The notes: generated from the sequence alone by a model not told the origin. A DNA stretch of 64,000 bases from Amphibacillus sp052055485 (GCF_052055485.1 NZ_CP197171.1:2480001-2544000); one strand, 5' to 3'; shown: positions 41,295-50,077, numbered from the stretch's first letter. Numbers and translations are program-made.

Positions 41295-43289
41295 ATGACA
41301 ATGAAAGATCACACCATTTCTGAATTATCCATTAATGCTATTCGGACATTAACGATTGATAGTGTAGAGAAAGCTAACCATGGACACGCAGGAATGCCAA
41401 TGGGTGCAGCAGCGATGGCTTATGCTTTGTGGAAACATCACTTAAACGTTAATCCCAAAAATCCAAGCTGGTTTAACCGAGATAGATTTGTGCTTTCAGC
41501 AGGTCATGGATCTAATCTGCTTTATAATTTACTGCATTTATCTGGTTATCCTATTACAATTGAAGATTTAAAGCAAACAAGACAATGGAATAGTCAAACA
41601 CCTGGGCACCCAGAGTATGGAATAACTCCTGGAGTTGAAGCAACAACAGGTCCTTTAGGTCAAGGAATTCCTGTCAGTGTCGGAATGGCCATTGCAGAAA
41701 AACATTTAGCGGAAGTTTATAATAAACCTAATCATAATATTGTTGATCATTTTACCTATACTATTTGCGGAGATGGAGATTTAATGGAAGGCGTTTCTTA
41801 TGAAGCCATTTCTCTTGCTGGACACCTGCAATTAGATAAGCTTATCGTTCTTTATGATTCCAATGATATTAGTTTAGATGGGAACTTAGCTATATCTTTT
41901 ACTGAGCAGATTCAAAAACGTTTTGAATCTGCAAATTGGCAGTATTTAAAAGTAGAGGATGGCAATGATGTTGACGAAATTTCAAAAGCGATTGAAGAGG
42001 CGAAACGAGATACTAAACATCCGACGCTTATTGAAATTAAAACAACTATTGGTTATGGTTCTCCAACCTTACAAGGAACGCATCATGCCCATAGTGATCC
42101 ATTAGGAGAAGACGAAATTAAACGTACAAAAGCGGTGTATGGCTGGGAGTATGAACCTTTTCATGTCCCTGAAGAAGTATATGAAGATTTTGCCACGATT
42201 AAAGAAAACGGACTAATAGCTGAAGAAAATTGGCATAAAAGCTTGGAAAGGTATCAAACAGATTACCCAGAATTGGCTGAACACTTCATACGTATTGGAA
42301 AAGGGGAGTTAGCAGCAGACTGGACTACGGATCTGCCAACATACTCTACAGAAGACACGCTTGCAACACGTGTTGCTTCCGGGGATACCTTAAATAAATT
42401 AGCTCAAAAACTTCCTGAATTGATTGGTGGATCGGCAGATTTAGATTCTTCTACTAAAACGCGTTTAATAGATGAGGGCGACTTCAAAAGAGGTCAGTAT
42501 CAAGCAAGAAATTTACGTTTTGGAGTACGAGAATTTGCAATGGGTGCGATTGCTAATGGATTAGCCCTCCATCATTTACGCCCATTTGTAAGTACATTCT
42601 TTGTTTTCTCTGACTATCTACGTCCAGCCATCCGTTTAGCGTCCCTAATGAAATTGCCAGTAACATATATTTTTACCCATGATTCGGTTGCTGTTGGTCA
42701 AGATGGTCCAACGCATCAACCCATTGAACATTTAGCGTCTTTCCGAGCAATGCCTGAACTTTCTGTCATTCGTCCAGCAGATGCAAATGAAACGAAGGAA
42801 GCATGGAAACTTGCAGTAGAAAATACATCGCAACCGACTATGCTTGTGCTTGGCAGGCAGGGTTTACCAACACTTCCGAATTCAGCGACATTAGCTGAAA
42901 AAGGGGTGGAAAAAGGTGCCTATGTGATTTCTAGAGCCACTCAAGAAGCAGAGGGCATCTTAATTGCTGCTGGTTCAGAAGTAAGTTTAGCCATAGAAGC
43001 TCAAAAAGAATTAGCTAAACAGGGAATCTTTGTTAACGTTGTGAGTATGCCAAGTTGGGATCGCTTTGAACAACAATCGACCGACTATAAAGAAAGGGTC
43101 CTGCCAAACAATATTAAAAAACGTCTTTCTATTGAAATGGGTTCCAAACTGGGATGGAGGGAGTATGTTGGAGATAATGGTATTGTGATGAGTATTGATA
43201 CATTTGGGACATCTGCTCCTGGTGATGAAGTTATAGCCAGATATGGTTTTACAACCGAGAACGTGATCAACACCTACAAAAAATTATAA
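41295..43289 (+). CDS. tkt: Transketolase
   Basis: A 664-residue thiamine-diphosphate enzyme that moves two-carbon units between ketose and aldose phosphates. The N-terminal domain has NHGHAGMPMGAAAMA near residue 28. The ThDP motif is GDGDLMEGVSYEA near 155, and HAHSDPLG is near 263. The pyrimidine domain has GVREFAMGAIANGLALHH near 410 and THDSVAVGQDGPTHQPIEHL near 468. Length is full. It follows the UlaA-like gene by 110 bp with GGAGGTAG. Its location suggests it is a specialised copy for the PTS substrate and that another general copy may exist elsewhere. Confidence 0.95.
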   Translation: MTMKDHTISELSINAIRTLTIDSVEKANHGHAGMPMGAAAMAYALWKHHLNVNPKNPSWFNRDRFVLSAGHGSNLLYNLLHLSGYPITIEDLKQTRQWNSQTPGHPEYGITPGVEATTGPLGQGIPVSVGMAIAEKHLAEVYNKPNHNIVDHFTYTICGDGDLMEGVSYEAISLAGHLQLDKLIVLYDSNDISLDGNLAISFTEQIQKRFESANWQYLKVEDGNDVDEISKAIEEAKRDTKHPTLIEIKTTIGYGSPTLQGTHHAHSDPLGEDEIKRTKAVYGWEYEPFHVPEEVYEDFATIKENGLIAEENWHKSLERYQTDYPELAEHFIRIGKGELAADWTTDLPTYSTEDTLATRVASGDTLNKLAQKLPELIGGSADLDSSTKTRLIDEGDFKRGQYQARNLRFGVREFAMGAIANGLALHHLRPFVSTFFVFSDYLRPAIRLASLMKLPVTYIFTHDSVAVGQDGPTHQPIEHLASFRAMPELSVIRPADANETKEAWKLAVENTSQPTMLVLGRQGLPTLPNSATLAEKGVEKGAYVISRATQEAEGILIAAGSEVSLAIEAQKELAKQGIFVNVVSMPSWDRFEQQSTDYKERVLPNNIKKRLSIEMGSKLGWREYVGDNGIVMSIDTFGTSAPGDEVIARYGFTTENVINTYKKL

Positions 43290-43382
43290 AACATAATTTT
43301 AACCGGTGTTTTGATTGGAAAATTCACTATAATAAGATATCCAGCACTTTTTGTGAGTATTAGAAATGGGAATAAAACACCA

Positions 43383-43805
43383 GATAGAGACGTTCTATTC
43401 GGCATTTTGCCTTGAGGTTTTCTCTGAACTGATGGATAGAAGGGTTCTATTCGACATTTTACCTTGAGGTTTCATTTGAACTGATGGATAGAAGGGTTCT
43501 ATTCGACATTTTGCCTTGAGATTTCATTTGAACTGATGAATAGAGGCGCTTTATTCGACATTTTAGCTTGAGGTTTCATTTGAACTGGAGGATAGAGGCG
43601 CTCTATTCGACATTTTGCCTTGAGGTTTCATTTGAACTGAAGGATAGAGGCGCTCTATTCGGCATTTTAACTTGAGGTTTCATTTGAACTGAAGGATAGA
43701 GGCGCTCTATTCGACATTTTAGCTTGAGGCTTCATTTGAACTGATGGATAGAAGGGTTCTATTCGACATTTTGCCTTGAGGTTTCATTTGAAATGAAGGA
43801 TAGTT
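43383..43805 (+). repeat. 52-bp hairpin repeat array A2 (eight full units)
   Basis: Units start at 43383, 43435, 43487, 43539, 43591, 43643, 43695 and 43747, each exactly 52 bp, with a broken ninth at 43799. Each begins GATAGAGGCGCTCTATTC or GATAGAAGGGTTCTATTC, a perfect hairpin in most units, followed by GACATTTTGCCTTGAGG and TTTCATTTGAACTG. A and G variants in the stem are matched by T and C on the other side. It lies 94 bp after the transketolase stop. No long reading frame runs through it. Confidence 0.95.
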
Positions 43806-43838
43806 TCAAATCTGTAAAAACATATAGCATGATAAAAA

Positions 43839-43885
43839 GAGCAGTTGCACTATTTACTTTTCATTGTGCAACAGCCCCATTTTTT
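43839..43885 (+). repeat. H-element stem-loop after array A2
   Basis: CAGTTGCAC pairs with GTGCAAC (43866 on), followed by AGCCCCATTTTTT. It is a member of the dispersed GTTGCACAA family and could act as a terminator. Confidence 0.65.
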
Positions 43886-43957
43886 AAATTCAGGTATGCG
43901 AGTTGAGTGTAGAAAGTGGTTAGTGAACTAGCTTTGATTTTTTAATTGATTTGGGAA

Positions 43958-44215
43958 TTAAAAGTAAGCATTAATGAAATAACCGATCGCCATAAAAATA
44001 AAAAAGCTGAGCAACATGATCGAGTTCGCGATAATTAGAAAGTAATGATTAATTCGAACGGCTAAAGCTATGCCAATAGGTGAAATAATAAATGTTAGAA
44101 TCCATAGAGGACTAGCTATTTTCATGATTATATTTGGAATCCAAATAAGGATACTTATTAACAAGCATATTATCGATAATAATTTGTATTTTTTTTCACT
44201 TGTTTCTATTCCCAT
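43958..44215 (-). CDS. Small membrane protein of unknown function
   Basis: An 85-residue protein with a short basic N-terminus (MGIETSEKKYKL) and three tightly packed membrane segments (LLSIICLLISILIWIPNIIM, PLWILTFIISPIGIALAV, YFLIIANSIMLLSFFIFMAI). The ATG at 44215 has GAGAGG at 8 nt; an upstream in-frame ATG is less likely. Family not recognised. It stands alone, converging on the repeat region behind transketolase. The 260 bp upstream (to 44475) holds only a faint R-element-like stretch near 44386-44470. Confidence 0.6.
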   Translation of the reverse strand: MGIETSEKKYKLLSIICLLISILIWIPNIIMKIASPLWILTFIISPIGIALAVRINHYFLIIANSIMLLSFFIFMAIGYFINAYF

Positions 44216-44475
44216 TTTGAGAACCTCTCTTTGCAAAAGAAGATAACTTATCCCAGTGGACCGACTAAAGTATTCTTGCTAATTCTCTGTGCTATAAAAC
44301 ATCACTTCAAGAATTCAAAGGTGACTAAGAAAAGGGGATGAAGGAAATACAGACTAAGATTATTATAATTCTGTGGTAACTTCCAAGATAGGACTTGTGT
44401 TTACTTGCTCGACCCATTGAAAAGCTCTACATAATCTACGCCTTGTATTTCTATCCCCCGGATTGAAGAGTCATT

Positions 44476-45099
44476 TTATTCAATTAATTGCTGAATTTCA
44501 TCGATATCAAATGGATCTTCAACTTTAAATCCATTAATATAGATGGCTGGAACTGTCTCGACGCCTAATTCGTCAGTATATACATCTGATAAATGGGTGG
44601 AATCAATCTCCGGTTCTTCCTTCATCATGGCTTCATCGAGTTGATAGGATTCAATTAACTCATCAAGGTATGTTTCGGTTCCCCAATTGCTTTGTTCATC
44701 TTGCTCTATGTTAGCATCTGCTACAATGTGACTGAATATTTGATGATATTGGTCTTCAGCATGTTGTTTTACATTTTGATCGAAATTGGCTAGTTGAAGA
44801 GAGGCATCATTGACATAAACCATCGCTTGGGTTCGGAATTTAAGCTCACCTGTATCAATATAGTTTGCTTCGATCTCTGGAAAAATTTCATCGATCCATA
44901 TAGTGCACCAAGGACAAGCATAATCAAAGAGAAATAATAATTCATTATCAGCCTCTTCATCTCCTAAATAGACTAATTCTTGATTGTCGTAAGGTTCCAT
45001 ATTAACACGTGGGTCCTTACTTGCTTGTAAAATAGCAATTAATATGATGCCAGCTACAATAAGACCAATGACTAAAATAGTGAATCGATATTTTTTCAT
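44476..45099 (-). CDS. Membrane-anchored DsbA-like thioredoxin-fold protein
   Basis: A 207-residue protein with an N-terminal signal-anchor helix (FTILVIGLIVAGIILIAIL, residues 6-24) and no lipobox cysteine. The outside domain has the redox motif CPWC in FLFDYACPWCTIW near residue 60 and the cis-proline loop TVPAIYING near 188. This is the pattern of BdbD/DsbA disulfide oxidoreductases, working outside the membrane. No BdbC-type partner is beside it. AAGGT precedes the ATG. It is divergent from the moxR operon. Confidence 0.85.
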   Translation of the reverse strand: MKKYRFTILVIGLIVAGIILIAILQASKDPRVNMEPYDNQELVYLGDEEADNELLFLFDYACPWCTIWIDEIFPEIEANYIDTGELKFRTQAMVYVNDASLQLANFDQNVKQHAEDQYHQIFSHIVADANIEQDEQSNWGTETYLDELIESYQLDEAMMKEEPEIDSTHLSDVYTDELGVETVPAIYINGFKVEDPFDIDEIQQLIE

Positions 45100-45249
45100 T
45101 CAAAACCTTACCTTTCCGTTGATTGTTCGTTTTTCGTTTATCATAACATGTTCGGCTAGTTATTACGATATAAAAAGTCATTAACAAGATCTAAAGTAAA
45201 AAAATTACCTCAATATTAATCAGTTAATATTCAAATAGGGTTGAAGGTC

Positions 45250-45279
45250 TTGACACATTGGAAGCGCTAGCATTATGAT
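45250..45279 (+). promoter_or_regulatory. Promoter of the moxR operon overlapping a cre site
   Basis: TTGACA (45250-45255), 18 bp, TATGAT (45274-45279). The spacer contains TGGAAGCGCTAGCA (45259-45272), a full match to the CcpA cre consensus TGNAANCGNWNNCW. Repression by carbon catabolite control is therefore predicted for the MoxR/DUF58 operon. Confidence 0.75.
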
Positions 45280-45370
45280 TTAAATTAAGTTGAATCATGA
45301 TTAAATGGTTTTCATCTATTGATCATGAGAATAAAGGGATTGTCAACTGTAATGGAAAAAGGGGGATTTT

Positions 45371-46336
45371 ATGGAATTAACAGAAATTAAGCCTATGATG
45401 GAGCAAGTGAAACGGCAAATTAATCAAGTAATCGTAGGGAAGGAGCAAGTAATTGATCAGCTCCTTGTTGCATTATTAGCCTCCCGTCATGTTCTATTAG
45501 AGGATGTTCCAGGGACAGGTAAGACGTTATTAGCAAAAACACTGGCAACAGTAATTGATTGTCAATTTAATCGTATCCAGTTTACGCCTGATTTATTGCC
45601 AAGTGATGTGATGGGAGTGACGATTTTTCATCAGCATAATAGTCAGTTTGAATTTCAAAAAGGACCTATTTTTACGCATATTTTATTAGCAGATGAAATT
45701 AACCGTGCCACGCCACGTACACAATCGAGTTTATTAGAAAGTATGGAGGAGAGGCAGGTGACTATTGATGGTGACACTTACCGATTAGAAGCACCATTTT
45801 TAGTGATTGCCACGCAAAATCCGATCGAAAATCAAGGGACCTTTCCATTACCAGAGGCTCAATTAGATCGTTTTTTTATAAAAATTAAGCTTGGTTATCC
45901 AGATAAAGAGGAAGGAAAAGAAATTCTCCAGCGATTTCGTAAAGAACAACCCTTGGAAACATTAGGGTCAGTGATTAGCCGTGAAGCTTTAGTTGAAGCA
46001 CAGCAGATCTTTACCAATGTTGAAGTTGATCAATCGATTTTTCAATATATTGTTGATCTTGCAGAAGAAACAAGACGACATGAAGATATTGTGATTGGCT
46101 TAAGTCCACGTGGGACCCAAGCCTTACTTCGAGCAGCTCAAGCGTTAGCTGTTATCAAAGGACGTACATACGTCATACCGGATGATGTCAAGATGATTGC
46201 TCCGGTTGTTATTCTCCATCGATTGGTCTTTTCACCCATGATCGGACGATCAGCAGATGGTGAAACAACAATTATGGAGAATATTCTGACGAAAACGGAG
46301 GTACCAACTGAAGATATTAAGGGAGATCAAGTATGA
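45371..46336 (+). CDS. MoxR-family AAA+ ATPase
   Basis: A 321-residue chaperone-like ATPase. Walker A is DVPGTGKTLLAK near residue 41, Walker B ILLADEINRATPRTQSSLLE near 107, sensor 1 ATQNPIENQGTFPLPEAQLDR near 157, and the C-terminal lid holds LSPRGTQALLRAAQA near 240. MoxR proteins usually act with DUF58 proteins to mature or assemble other proteins. Here the DUF58 gene overlaps its stop by 4 bp. A cre site lies in its promoter. Confidence 0.93.
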   Translation: MELTEIKPMMEQVKRQINQVIVGKEQVIDQLLVALLASRHVLLEDVPGTGKTLLAKTLATVIDCQFNRIQFTPDLLPSDVMGVTIFHQHNSQFEFQKGPIFTHILLADEINRATPRTQSSLLESMEERQVTIDGDTYRLEAPFLVIATQNPIENQGTFPLPEAQLDRFFIKIKLGYPDKEEGKEILQRFRKEQPLETLGSVISREALVEAQQIFTNVEVDQSIFQYIVDLAEETRRHEDIVIGLSPRGTQALLRAAQALAVIKGRTYVIPDDVKMIAPVVILHRLVFSPMIGRSADGETTIMENILTKTEVPTEDIKGDQV

Positions 46337-47430
46337 ATATGACTTGGTTTATTGCCCTGCTTATTTTCTTTATCTATGGTCAAAGTTATCTTTATGCAAA
46401 ATGGGGCTTGAAAAAGATCATTTATAGACGTCATTTTAATAAACAGTCAGTTTTTGTGGGTCAAAGAATTACTTTAATTGATGAAATAACCAACCATAAA
46501 TGGTTACCAATTCCTTGGATAAGGTTAGAGTCTAAAATGGATCGATCAATTCAACCGAAGGGAGAGACACAGTTCGATTCTAGTGATCAAGATGTCCATA
46601 GAACGCTTTTAAGCTTGTTGCCTTATCAAAAACTAACAAGACGTCATCAGTTAGTTTGTACAAAACGCGGGGTCTTTGAGTTGGACTCGATTGCGTTAAC
46701 CTTAGGTGATATGTTTGGTTTTACTGAGAAGTTTAGTTCATTTGAGACAGATGCTAAACTTATTGTCCATCCTAAAATCATAAACAAGGATCATTTATCA
46801 TTACCAGCACAAAATTTTTTAGGTGAGCAATCAGTTAGGCGTTGGATTATGGCTGACCCCTTTATCACGATTGGGACAAGAGATTATCAAGTGGGAGACC
46901 CAATTGACCAAATAAATTGGAAGGCTTCAGCTCGAACAAAAAACAATCAAGTTAAAGTTTATGATCATACTGCTGATCGAGAGCTTATCATCCTTGTCAA
47001 TGCTGATCAATCAGATGATATTTGGTTACCGATTGAGGATGAGCATCTATTTGAACAATCACTTAGCCAAGTGGCAACCATTGCTCATTATTTGGAAGAG
47101 AATGGCGAAACTTATGGTTTGGCAACAAATGCCGTTGATCGTAGAGAACGCCATCAGAAGCACCGTCCATTTGTCAAAGTTGAAGCGGCTGCTGGTTCAA
47201 CCCATTTCTATCATGTATTAAATCAACTTGCTTATTTATTGCCGGAACGAAGTCGTCATTTTAAATATTTGCTTGATGAGTATATAGCAGAGCAGATCAA
47301 GCATTGTGATATATTATTAATTACTCCTATTGTTACAGATGAATTACTAACAAGAATTGATCAATTAAGAGCAGTTGGTCATTCTGTTGAAGTTGACCCT
47401 ATTTTTTCAAATCAGCGGGAGGAAGTATGA
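46333..47430 (+). CDS. DUF58 domain protein
   Basis: A 365-residue protein with one N-terminal membrane helix (WFIALLIFFIYGQSYLYA) and the DUF58 core RDYQVGDPIDQINWKASART near residue 190, followed by a vWA-like fold (ELIILVNADQSDD). It is the usual partner of MoxR ATPases. GGGAG at 7 nt supports the ATG at 46333. It overlaps the next gene, so MoxR, DUF58 and the membrane protein are made together. Function is not established for this family. Confidence 0.9.
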   Translation: MNMTWFIALLIFFIYGQSYLYAKWGLKKIIYRRHFNKQSVFVGQRITLIDEITNHKWLPIPWIRLESKMDRSIQPKGETQFDSSDQDVHRTLLSLLPYQKLTRRHQLVCTKRGVFELDSIALTLGDMFGFTEKFSSFETDAKLIVHPKIINKDHLSLPAQNFLGEQSVRRWIMADPFITIGTRDYQVGDPIDQINWKASARTKNNQVKVYDHTADRELIILVNADQSDDIWLPIEDEHLFEQSLSQVATIAHYLEENGETYGLATNAVDRRERHQKHRPFVKVEAAAGSTHFYHVLNQLAYLLPERSRHFKYLLDEYIAEQIKHCDILLITPIVTDELLTRIDQLRAVGHSVEVDPIFSNQREEV

Positions 47431-48731
47431 TGAAATCCATCTTTCGTTCAATTCAATATGCATTGTTGGAATGGCTCGCCTTATTTCCTTTCTTGCTATG
47501 GATCAACACGCTGTTTCTTGGTGATTTTTTTCAAGATGAAAAGTGGATTTATTTTCCTATCATTTATATAGCTGCCGCTTTACTTGGCAGATTGGTTAAA
47601 AAAAATAGTTTAAAAGTGCTGATTGGCATGATCATTGCTAGTAGCTTAATTGTGTTATTATCTTTATCTTCTTATTGGTATATGTTTGTGCTATTTGTCC
47701 TCTTTTTAATATTAACTCTTCGTGGTTTTCAATATGGTCAAGGAAATCCTCATGGGATATTACCTTTAGGCTTGATTTGGTCGATTAGTTTACCCAGTTA
47801 TTTCATTAGCTATATTCTTTACAGTGGAAATGTGGTAGCTCATCAACAAAAATTATTGACTGTGTTTGCTTTAATTTTGCTATTTTGCTTGTTATTTTTA
47901 ACGAATAGGGAGCATTTAAGTCAAGCAAGTTTAGTGAAGTCAGATCAGAATCAAATAAATCGAAAGATGAAATATCAAAATTATGTTTATGTCTTTATAT
48001 TTTTCATTTTTATTTTTGTTCTAACACGCTTTAATTTTCTTGCTAGTGGGCTCGTTCTATTTTTAAGAGCCCTTATTCAATTGCTAGGTTTATTTTCTGG
48101 TGAGGAGGAGATAACAAGGGAAGTAGAAGAGGTTGAACAGGGTATGCCTGATTTTGGGGTGACATCAGAACCCTCACGATGGACAGAAATCGTTGATTGG
48201 ATTCTCACAATTATGGGATCAGTGATCTTGATTTTTGTACTCTTATTCGCCCTGTATCTAGTACTTAAGAGAATTCCTTTTTTTGCTCGGAAAATAAAAA
48301 TTTTGACGCAGAAAATTGTTCAATTTTTGCTTAGCATACGTAAAGGGCGCTCATTCACACATGATCAAAGTTATCAAGATGAAACGGAATCTGTCTTTGA
48401 TTTGGGGAAGGGTGTTGATCAATGGGTAAAGAAACTAAAATCACGTTTTACTCGTGGAACAAGCTGGTCAAATTTAACGGATCAAGAAAAGGCTCGTCAA
48501 CTTTTTCGTGAGGTTGTTGAAGAAGCGATCAGACAAGGCTATGTATTTCATCATTATGAAACAGCGTCAGAAGGGATCGCACGGCTAGAGCAAGAATTGA
48601 TTAATAATGAGGCATTAACTGAATGGTTAGCTTCAAGTTATAATCAAGCACGGTATTCAAGCTTAACAATTGCTCAAATTGAAGAGTTAAGAGCTGAACT
48701 TGAGCGTGAAGGTTGGATCAGTTCAAAATAA
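47430..48731 (+). CDS. Membrane protein with C-terminal DUF4129-like domain
   Basis: A 433-residue protein with about six N-terminal helices (residues 15-220), a seventh near 260 (IMGSVILIFVLLFALYLVL), and a cytoplasmic tail. The tail (ARQLFREVVEEAIRQGYV, then GIARLEQEL near 390) resembles the DUF4129 end of transglutaminase-like proteins that follow MoxR/DUF58 genes. The usual outside transglutaminase domain is missing: no Cys-His-Asp pattern is seen between helices 6 and 7. It may be a shortened form. GGGAGG favours the second of two adjacent ATGs. Confidence 0.75.
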   Translation: MKSIFRSIQYALLEWLALFPFLLWINTLFLGDFFQDEKWIYFPIIYIAAALLGRLVKKNSLKVLIGMIIASSLIVLLSLSSYWYMFVLFVLFLILTLRGFQYGQGNPHGILPLGLIWSISLPSYFISYILYSGNVVAHQQKLLTVFALILLFCLLFLTNREHLSQASLVKSDQNQINRKMKYQNYVYVFIFFIFIFVLTRFNFLASGLVLFLRALIQLLGLFSGEEEITREVEEVEQGMPDFGVTSEPSRWTEIVDWILTIMGSVILIFVLLFALYLVLKRIPFFARKIKILTQKIVQFLLSIRKGRSFTHDQSYQDETESVFDLGKGVDQWVKKLKSRFTRGTSWSNLTDQEKARQLFREVVEEAIRQGYVFHHYETASEGIARLEQELINNEALTEWLASSYNQARYSSLTIAQIEELRAELEREGWISSK

Positions 48732-48779
48732 ATGTTAGTATTATCTTGAATTCAAAATAAATAAAAGTGAGGTTTAATG

Positions 48780-49385
48780 ATGAAACATATTTATCAAGAA
48801 GGTCTATCTGGATATCCCACTTTACTCTTGCTACATGGAACAGGGGGCACAGAAAGAGACTTATTGCCAATAGCAGAAACCATTGATCCCAATGCCAATA
48901 TATTAAGTGTTCGAGGGAATGTATTAGAAAATGGTATGCCCAGGTTCTTTAAACGCTTAGCAGAGGGAGTTTTTGACCAAGAGGATTTAATCAAACAAAC
49001 AGAGAATTTACGTCAATTCATCGCTGAGGCAAGTGAACAGTATCAATTTGATCGCGACCAAGTCATTGCCATTGGTTATTCTAATGGGGCAAATATTGCA
49101 GGCAGCTTATTGTTTCATTATGAAAATGTATTTAAGGGAGCTATTTTGCATCACCCAATGGTTCCAAGAAGAGATGTAATATTGCCTGCTCAAAATGGAA
49201 CACCGGTTTTTATAGGAGCTGGTAAAAATGACCCGATCTGTTCACAAGAGGAATCCGTTGATTTAGAAAAAATACTAACTGAAAATGGGGCTAAGGTTAA
49301 GGTCCATTGGGAAAATAACGGTCATCAGCTCACTCAAACAGAAGTATTAGCAGCGAAAGAATGGTATCAAGAACATTTTCGGTAA
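48780..49385 (+). CDS. Phospholipase/carboxylesterase family alpha/beta hydrolase
   Basis: A 201-residue hydrolase. HGTGGTERDLLPIAE near residue 20 is the oxyanion loop. The nucleophile Ser is in VIAIGYSNGANIAGSL near residue 97. The Asp is in FIGAGKNDPICSQ near 150 and the His in WENNGHQLTQTE near 182. This matches the MhqD/YodD-type carboxylesterases, which act on small esters. No signal peptide. GTGAGG at 7 nt favours the ATG at 48780 over one 3 bp earlier. It lies 48 bp after the DUF4129 gene and is probably in the same transcript. Confidence 0.9.
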   Translation: MKHIYQEGLSGYPTLLLLHGTGGTERDLLPIAETIDPNANILSVRGNVLENGMPRFFKRLAEGVFDQEDLIKQTENLRQFIAEASEQYQFDRDQVIAIGYSNGANIAGSLLFHYENVFKGAILHHPMVPRRDVILPAQNGTPVFIGAGKNDPICSQEESVDLEKILTENGAKVKVHWENNGHQLTQTEVLAAKEWYQEHFR

Positions 49386-49488
49386 ATTCGCCCACATCAT
49401 TTAGGAAAGAAATCTGATTGTAATGATGGGTAAGATGTCGATTTGAAACGAGAAATCTGATCTTCGTAAATGAAATATATCTTATCAA

Positions 49489-49536
49489 TAGAGCTGTTGC
49501 ACAATGAAGTATAAATTGTTCAATAGCTCTTTTCTT
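49489..49536 (+). repeat. H-element stem-loop
   Basis: AGAGCTGTTGCACAAT pairs with ATTGTTCAATAGCTCT, followed by TTTC. It could terminate the esterase transcript, and it belongs to the GTTGCACAA family. Confidence 0.6.
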
Positions 49537-49553
49537 TGTGAATATTTATTGGA

Positions 49554-49830
49554 GATAGGGTGGAAAGGTTCTATGCACCTTTTCAAATTAGAAATTTGAA
49601 TAAAAAATGACGATGGAAATGTTCTATTTGACTTTTTGCAAGGAGTGGAAGTTTAAAATGCGTGATAGGGGCGTTCTATCCGACATTTTACTTGGAATGG
49701 AAGTTTAAAATATGTGATAAAAGCGTTCTATTCAACATTTTAGGCAGGATTTCCAAATAAAAAGGGGAATAGAAGTGCTCTATCCAATTTTTCTAGCTGG
49801 ACGTTAAATTTAATACGAAAAGATAGACTA
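49554..49830 (+). repeat. 52-bp hairpin repeat array A3 (four to five units)
   Basis: Hairpin motifs start at 49612 (GATGGAAATGTTCTATTT), 49664 (GATAGGGGCGTTCTATCC), 49716 (GATAAAAGCGTTCTATTC) and 49768 (AATAGAAGTGCTCTATCC), exactly 52 bp apart. A weaker unit precedes them near 49554. GACATTTT follows two of them, as in array A2. The hairpins are less perfect than in A2, so the array looks older. Confidence 0.8.
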
Positions 49831-49849
49831 TCTCCGATGTTCTCATAAA

Positions 49850-49915
49850 CGGTTTGCCCCATCGAAACCCATTATTGTTTCGCATGTTACGGATGGTTAG
49901 GGTAAATCAGTTAGC
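49850..49915 (-). repeat. Truncated inverted R element (R5)
   Basis: GCCCCATCGAAACCCATTAT and GTTACGGATGGTTAG match the right half of R3 in the same orientation. Only about 65 bp are recognisable. Confidence 0.5.
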
Positions 49916-49927
49916 ATAAAAAAGCTA

Positions 49928-49970
49928 TCGCAAGATGTAGATCATGCATTTTGTGATGGCTTCTTATTAA
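49928..49970. repeat. Degenerate H element
   Basis: AAAAAAGCTATCGCAAGATG can pair with CATTTTGTGATGGCTTCTT. It is similar to the element at 13385-13432. Confidence 0.45.
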
Positions 49971-49995
49971 TTACCCAAACCACTAAAAATAGGAC

Positions 49996-50049
49996 TTTAC
50001 AAAAGTAAAAATGTACTGTATGATTTATCTGTATTATATGAACTAATAC
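49996..50049 (+). promoter_or_regulatory. Promoter and operator-like dyad of the second GntR/ABC operon
   Basis: TTTACA (49996-50001), 17 bp, TATGAT (50019-50024). GTATTA (50031-50036) and TAATAC (50044-50049) form an inverted repeat around the transcription start. A second direct TTAATACGG follows. The GntR protein encoded next is the likely ligand, which would give autorepression. Confidence 0.65.
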
Positions 50050-50077
50050 GGTTAATACGGTGTAGGAGGAGGGTCAT

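Noticed and set aside
43383..43805. CRISPR array
   Set aside because: The period is regular, but the sequence between hairpins is also conserved, so there are no unique spacers, and no cas genes are near.
44386..44478. Seventh R-element copy
   Set aside because: CGACCCATTGAAAAGC and CTACATAATCTACGCC only faintly resemble the element; not strong enough for its own feature.
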